From: Bacillota bacterium
GTDB lineage: Bacteria; Bacillota; Clostridia; Christensenellales; CAG-138
Direction of reading: 5' to 3'
Length of the DNA: 26,181 bases
Assembly (NCBI GenBank): GCA_023426265.1
Contig: JAFABA010000128.1
Location: 1-26,181, forward strand
The notes under the pieces are model-generated. The model was not told the DNA's origin and did not search any database. It saw only the letters and a list, made by a program, of their open reading frames with translations. Positions 23,214 to 26,181 of this stretch are shown one piece after another. Position numbers and translations under genes: made by a program. Position 1 is the stretch's first letter; the number at the start of each line of letters is the position of its first letter.

Positions 23214-23333
23214 CGGCCCACGGGCTCTGCCGCTTTCGGCAGGCCCGTTGCGCCAGGCGCGGGAGCTTTATGTGCGCGCCTGACGCGGGTGCCGGGCATT
23301 CCGCCAATGTCCGGCGCCGGTCTCTCCTGTTGC

Positions 23334-23367
23334 AAAGGCCATCCTTATGAAAAGGGTGGCTTTTGCT
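23334..23367 (+). terminator. Probable terminator of the liv operon
   Basis: AAAGGCCATCCTT pairs with AAGGGTGGCTTT with one bulge and one G-U pair, followed by a short T-rich stretch (TTTTGCTT). It lies about 120 nt after the kinase-like gene. The T tract is short, so efficiency is uncertain. Confidence 0.55.
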
Positions 23368-23450
23368 TATGCGGGACAAACGATCATTGCCTGTTTTCCC
23401 CGAATTGCATCACATTTCTTTATATTTGTATGAAAAATTGCTTAACCTAA

Positions 23451-23480
23451 TTGAAACCCGCCGGCGTTATTCGCTATTAT
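23451..23480 (+). promoter_or_regulatory. Promoter for the VanZ-domain gene
   Basis: TTGAAA and TATTAT are separated by 18 nt, with AT-rich DNA upstream. The start would be near 23487, about 70 nt before the ATG. Confidence 0.6.
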
Positions 23481-23558
23481 TAATTCAGGCCTTTATTTGC
23501 CCAGCCGCCCATCGCGGGACGTCACGGCCGCCTACAGGGCATTACGGGCGGAGGAATT

Positions 23559-24977
23559 ATGGACTTTATCAGCGTACTTACCACGTTAGCTCCCATTGCA
23601 TTGGCCGCAGCAGCCGCAGCCTTAGCGGCCCTTGCCGCTTCGGTTCTGCTGTATTCCCTTTACAAAAAGAGAGGCGGCAAAAGAACCATTACCATGCAGC
23701 AGTTTCTTGTTGTTTTTCTTCTGCTGGGATGGCTCGCCGCCGTACTGGGGCTGACATTATTCACCCGCCCCGCCATGTTTGAAGGATGGCTCAATTTCCG
23801 GCTTTTCAGCGGCTATATCAACGCTTGGAACAACTGGTCTCTGAGCGAATTTCAGCTGATCATTTTCAACATGCTGATGTTTGCGCCTCTGGGCTTTTTG
23901 CTGCCGCTTCTCACAAAACGAGCGCGCAAGTTCCTGCCTGTTCTTCTACTTTCCCTTATCGTATGTGTCTTAGTAGAAGTGCTCCAGATGCTGACTCATA
24001 GAGGGGTCTTTGAACTCGATGATATGTTCCACAATACGCTGGGCAGCATGATCGGATATTTTCTTGCGGAGGCTCTCCTCACCTGCTTGGAACGCAAAAG
24101 GTTTATGGCAAAGCCAATTATGCGGGCGCTCATGATTCCGTTTGCATTTGTGCTGCTTTTTTGCGGGGCTTTGGCCGCATACAACGCCAAGGAGCTTGGA
24201 AATCTCCCCATACGCCCCGCAATCCCACAAAACATGGGGCAGGTAACGCTGGAACTTAACGCCATCCTACCAGACACGTCGGAGCCGGCCGCCCTGTACC
24301 GCAACGAAAGAATATTCAATTTGGCTTACGGGACGGAACAGGCCAGGCGGCTGGCAAAGGAGTTCGGGCTGAGGCAGCAGGGTGGAATGCGCATGGATGG
24401 AAACAACCGGGTATTTTTGTTTCAGGACGATACAGGACAAGAATATTACTTTAGCTACTCACTGGCCAACGGCACGTGGTCCCTCTACTGCGAGAACGGC
24501 ACGCCCGCAACCGGCAAGGCTGCTTTAGAGGAGCAGGCGCCCCGCTTTGAAGGGTGGTTTTTAGAAACCGGGCTGTTGCCTTCCACTGCTGTTTTCAGCA
24601 TCCAGAACGCGGATACGCTCCGCTGGGACGCATACCCGCCGCAGGAACCTGCACAGGCCAACGCCGATTATGCTTCCGGCCAGATCATGATTAATCCATC
24701 CGTCCAAGCCGGTGCGCCCCGCGACCTGTTCTATGACATTGCGGAGAATACGTACATCCGGCAAGTGGATATTATTACGCCGGAGCAGGCTTATGCCGAA
24801 ATCAAGAACGGCCAGTTTGAGCAGTATCAGGACTTTGCCCCCGGGGAGCATCTGACAGTGGACCGTTACGCACTGGTATATGTCTATGACACAAAGGGCT
24901 ATTACCAGCCTGCTTACCAATTTGAAGGCACGCGCAACAACGAGCCATGGAGTTGCCGCATTCCTGCAATCGGCTGA
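23559..24977 (+). CDS. VanZ-domain membrane protein with large extracytoplasmic C-terminal domain
   Basis: The 472-residue protein combines a VanZ-type membrane part (about 45-175) with a final helix (about 187-208) and an outer domain of about 260 residues. VanZ marks are FNMLMFAPLGFLLP, VEVLQMLTHRGVFELDD (E140, D154, D155) and HNTLGSMIGY. The outer domain ends ITPEQAYAEIKNGQF...LVYVYDTKGYYQPAYQFEG, a pattern like YycH/YycI or PepSY-type sensory modules; I infer this by eye only. VanZ proteins are tied to glycopeptide tolerance in some cases, but most are uncharacterised. GGAGG lies before the ATG, and the gene is transcribed alone. No van genes accompany it. Confidence 0.85.
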   Translation: MDFISVLTTLAPIALAAAAAALAALAASVLLYSLYKKRGGKRTITMQQFLVVFLLLGWLAAVLGLTLFTRPAMFEGWLNFRLFSGYINAWNNWSLSEFQLIIFNMLMFAPLGFLLPLLTKRARKFLPVLLLSLIVCVLVEVLQMLTHRGVFELDDMFHNTLGSMIGYFLAEALLTCLERKRFMAKPIMRALMIPFAFVLLFCGALAAYNAKELGNLPIRPAIPQNMGQVTLELNAILPDTSEPAALYRNERIFNLAYGTEQARRLAKEFGLRQQGGMRMDGNNRVFLFQDDTGQEYYFSYSLANGTWSLYCENGTPATGKAALEEQAPRFEGWFLETGLLPSTAVFSIQNADTLRWDAYPPQEPAQANADYASGQIMINPSVQAGAPRDLFYDIAENTYIRQVDIITPEQAYAEIKNGQFEQYQDFAPGEHLTVDRYALVYVYDTKGYYQPAYQFEGTRNNEPWSCRIPAIG

Positions 24978-25004
24978 TAAATGGATGATATTGATGAACC
25001 CGGC

Positions 25005-25030
25005 AAAAGAGGCCCCTGCGGGCCTCTTAC
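25005..25030. terminator. Bidirectional terminator between the VanZ and nitroreductase genes
   Basis: AAGAGGCCC-ctgc-GGGCCTCTT is a perfect 9-bp stem. On the minus strand the stem ends in CTCTTTT, a better T tract than the plus-strand side. It separates two convergent genes. Confidence 0.8.
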
Positions 25031-25064
25031 AATTGCAACGATTATAGTAAGTGAAATTCGTCGT

Positions 25065-25910
25065 TTAAACGCAAACCCACGAGAAAACATAATGGGTATT
25101 CACAGGCGGGTTAAGAACGCAGGGAGGCGTCTTTTGAAACTCTCCGGTCAAACCCTTTTCCATGGCGGCCAGGTGGAAATGGCATGCGGCGATTCCCATA
25201 TCGACCCGCTGTATATCAAAGCCCAGCCGTTCGCTGTATCCTTCCGCCTTCGCTTCATAGAAATGGAACGAATTCCCTTCCCGGACGATTCTCCAGGGCT
25301 GTTTGTTGGACGCGGAGGGTGCTAAGCGCAGCATTTCCAGCGGGAACGCATAAGCGCCCGCATCGGCCTCCGTCAGGGGTTCTGAAAAGCTGTTGTGGAA
25401 GAACAGGTCCTTCCAGGGCTTGCGCTGATCCGCTTTTACAGAAAGCCTTACCAGGCGCTCCGACAGACGTTTTTCTTCCGGCCAGCCGATGGGGGAAATG
25501 GCGGGGAAAAGCGTATCCGGCTGGACGTCCATCGCCTTTGAGAACTCGCTTTTGTTGAACGTGCCGCCAAGCCAGCAGGTGCCTAAATTCAGTGATGCCG
25601 CAAACAGGATGAGTTTTTCGAACTCATACCCCACCGCTTCCAAAGCGCCCCCCGAATTTTTCACCGTCACGCCTATATAATGGCTGGCTCCTTTGATCAT
25701 TCCGTAGGTGCCCAGCTGCTTTGCGTTGACGGCTTGGGCGGACTCGATGAGCTTAAACGCCACATTTTCCGCAAACGGATTGGACAGCGTCTCAATATAT
25801 GATTCTATTTGCGCGATTGTCTCGCGCGACAACGGCTTACTGGAATATGTTCTCACGGAATGGCGCGCTTTCACAACTTCTTCAAGCGGCCGATCGAATA
25901 TCCTGCTCAT
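25065..25910 (-). CDS. Nitroreductase-like flavoprotein (TM1586 type)
   Basis: The 281-residue protein has an N-terminal ARHSVRTYSSKPLS, the usual FMN-phosphate-binding start of nitroreductases. NLGTCWLGGTFNKSEF and AISPIGWPEEKR follow, and a second half has LRLAPSASNKQPWRI, so the two halves resemble an internally duplicated nitroreductase fold. These proteins bind FMN and reduce nitro or quinone compounds using NAD(P)H; the native substrate is unknown. I chose ATG at 25910, with GGAGAAG upstream. The frame extends to 25988, but that stretch overlaps the predicted promoter and has no ribosome site. Confidence 0.85.
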   Translation of the reverse strand: MSRIFDRPLEEVVKARHSVRTYSSKPLSRETIAQIESYIETLSNPFAENVAFKLIESAQAVNAKQLGTYGMIKGASHYIGVTVKNSGGALEAVGYEFEKLILFAASLNLGTCWLGGTFNKSEFSKAMDVQPDTLFPAISPIGWPEEKRLSERLVRLSVKADQRKPWKDLFFHNSFSEPLTEADAGAYAFPLEMLRLAPSASNKQPWRIVREGNSFHFYEAKAEGYSERLGFDIQRVDMGIAACHFHLAAMEKGLTGEFQKTPPCVLNPPVNTHYVFSWVCV

Positions 25911-25986
25911 CGTTTCTTCTCCAATCCGGTTGTTTTTAACCCGCGTCAGAACGCTTTCTCGCACAGCGGGTTCCAGTTCTGTTCCC

Positions 25987-26015
25987 ATAGTATTGCATTA
26001 TGATTGGAGATGCAA
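25987..26015 (-). promoter_or_regulatory. Promoter for the nitroreductase gene
   Basis: On the minus strand TTGCAT and TACTAT are 17 nt apart. Transcription would begin near 25980, giving a leader of about 70 nt before the chosen ATG. This supports the shorter start. Confidence 0.55.
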
Positions 26016-26051
26016 GAAAATTACAGGTCAAGTCTGGCCTACTTCGCCTCA

Positions 26052-26079
26052 GATACCCCACGTTGCGATACCCCACGTT
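26052..26079. repeat. Tandem direct repeat at right edge
   Basis: GATACCCCACGTT occurs twice with a 15-bp period (26052-26064 and 26067-26079). The second copy lies inside the spacer of the predicted rightward promoter. On the minus strand an edge-limited open frame through this repeat would end in Trp-Gly-Ile-Ala-Thr-Trp-Gly-Ile. Confidence 0.8.
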
Positions 26080-26091
26080 CCATGGTATAAT
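26063..26091 (+). promoter_or_regulatory. Rightward promoter at window edge
   Basis: TTGCGA and TATAAT are 17 nt apart, pointing out of the window. The downstream 90 bases show no start codon with a ribosome site, so any target gene lies beyond the edge. Confidence 0.5.
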
Positions 26092-26181
26092 CCGTACTTA
26101 GACAAGCGCTTTTTTACGTATCGGCATACAAAATTCCTTAGATTTCGCGGGGGCTTTTGACCTCCCGTATCATTACAAATC

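Larger units (their letters stand above)
23214..23558. other. 345-bp intergenic region with serial hairpins
   Basis: No gene is seen. In order it holds a hairpin ACGGGC...GCCCGT (23220-23248), a stem CAGGCGCG...CGCGCCTG (23254-23282), a stem GCCGGGCAT...ATGTCCGGC (about 23291-23315), a terminator-like hairpin (23334-23367), and the promoter for the VanZ gene (23451-23480). Confidence 0.65.

Noticed and set aside
23559..24977. Vancomycin resistance locus
   Set aside because: Only a VanZ domain is present. No vanH, vanA, vanX or vanRS genes are visible, and VanZ proteins are common outside resistance clusters.
26049..26180. Minus-strand open frame from the right edge ending Thr-Trp-Gly-Ile
   Set aside because: Only 43 codons are visible, no domain is recognisable and the repeat creates the Trp-Gly-Ile pattern. 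It cannot be called a gene without sequence beyond the edge.

Overview
The window looks like a chromosomal segment of a GC-rich Gram-positive anaerobe of the class Clostridia. This is inferred from the gene order YybS-GdpP-L9-DnaB, FloA with NfeD, strong GGAGG ribosome binding sites, a lipoprotein-type Leu/Ile/Val-binding protein with an Ala/Glu/Pro/Thr linker, VanZ and a TIGR01906 membrane protein. I cannot name the species.

Layout. Positions 1-603 (minus) hold the 5' part of a phage baseplate (BppU-like) gene that runs off the left edge and carries one in-frame TAG. Positions 758-11253 (minus) are one long co-directional block, read right to left: NfeD, FloA, an unknown membrane-anchored protein, a PIG-V-type mannosyltransferase, a Nudix hydrolase, YybS, the c-di-AMP phosphodiesterase GdpP, ribosomal protein L9, replicative helicase DnaB and a short-chain dehydrogenase. 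The block probably starts from an extended -10 promoter near 11405 and ends at a hairpin-plus-T structure near 643-734. Internal gaps near 3.5, 6.7 and 10.7 kb carry palindromic intergenic repeats.

From 11.7 kb the plus strand carries glycogen phosphorylase with its own promoter, then a DUF1461 membrane protein overlapping tsaD by four bases. Glycogen phosphorylase is flanked by inverted copies of a 58-bp repeat. A bidirectional terminator at 16.1 kb separates tsaD from a minus-strand, probably degenerate ABC ATPase. Divergent from that, a strong promoter at 17.5 kb drives livJ-livH-livM-livG-livF, a branched-chain amino acid (or related) ABC importer, followed by a cytidylate-kinase-like gene 31 nt after livF. 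A VanZ-domain protein with a large outer domain has its own promoter at 23.46 kb. A shared terminator at 25.0 kb separates it from a convergent nitroreductase-like gene. The right edge holds a promoter overlapped by a 15-bp-period direct repeat.

Most genes are housekeeping or transport. I found no CRISPR array, tRNA, rRNA or intact transposase. I do not see a clear new defence or mobile system. The best leads are the TAG-interrupted baseplate gene, the inverted repeat pair around glgP, the dispersed palindromes, the unknown partner gene in the FloA cluster, and the orphan ABC ATPase with altered catalytic motifs.
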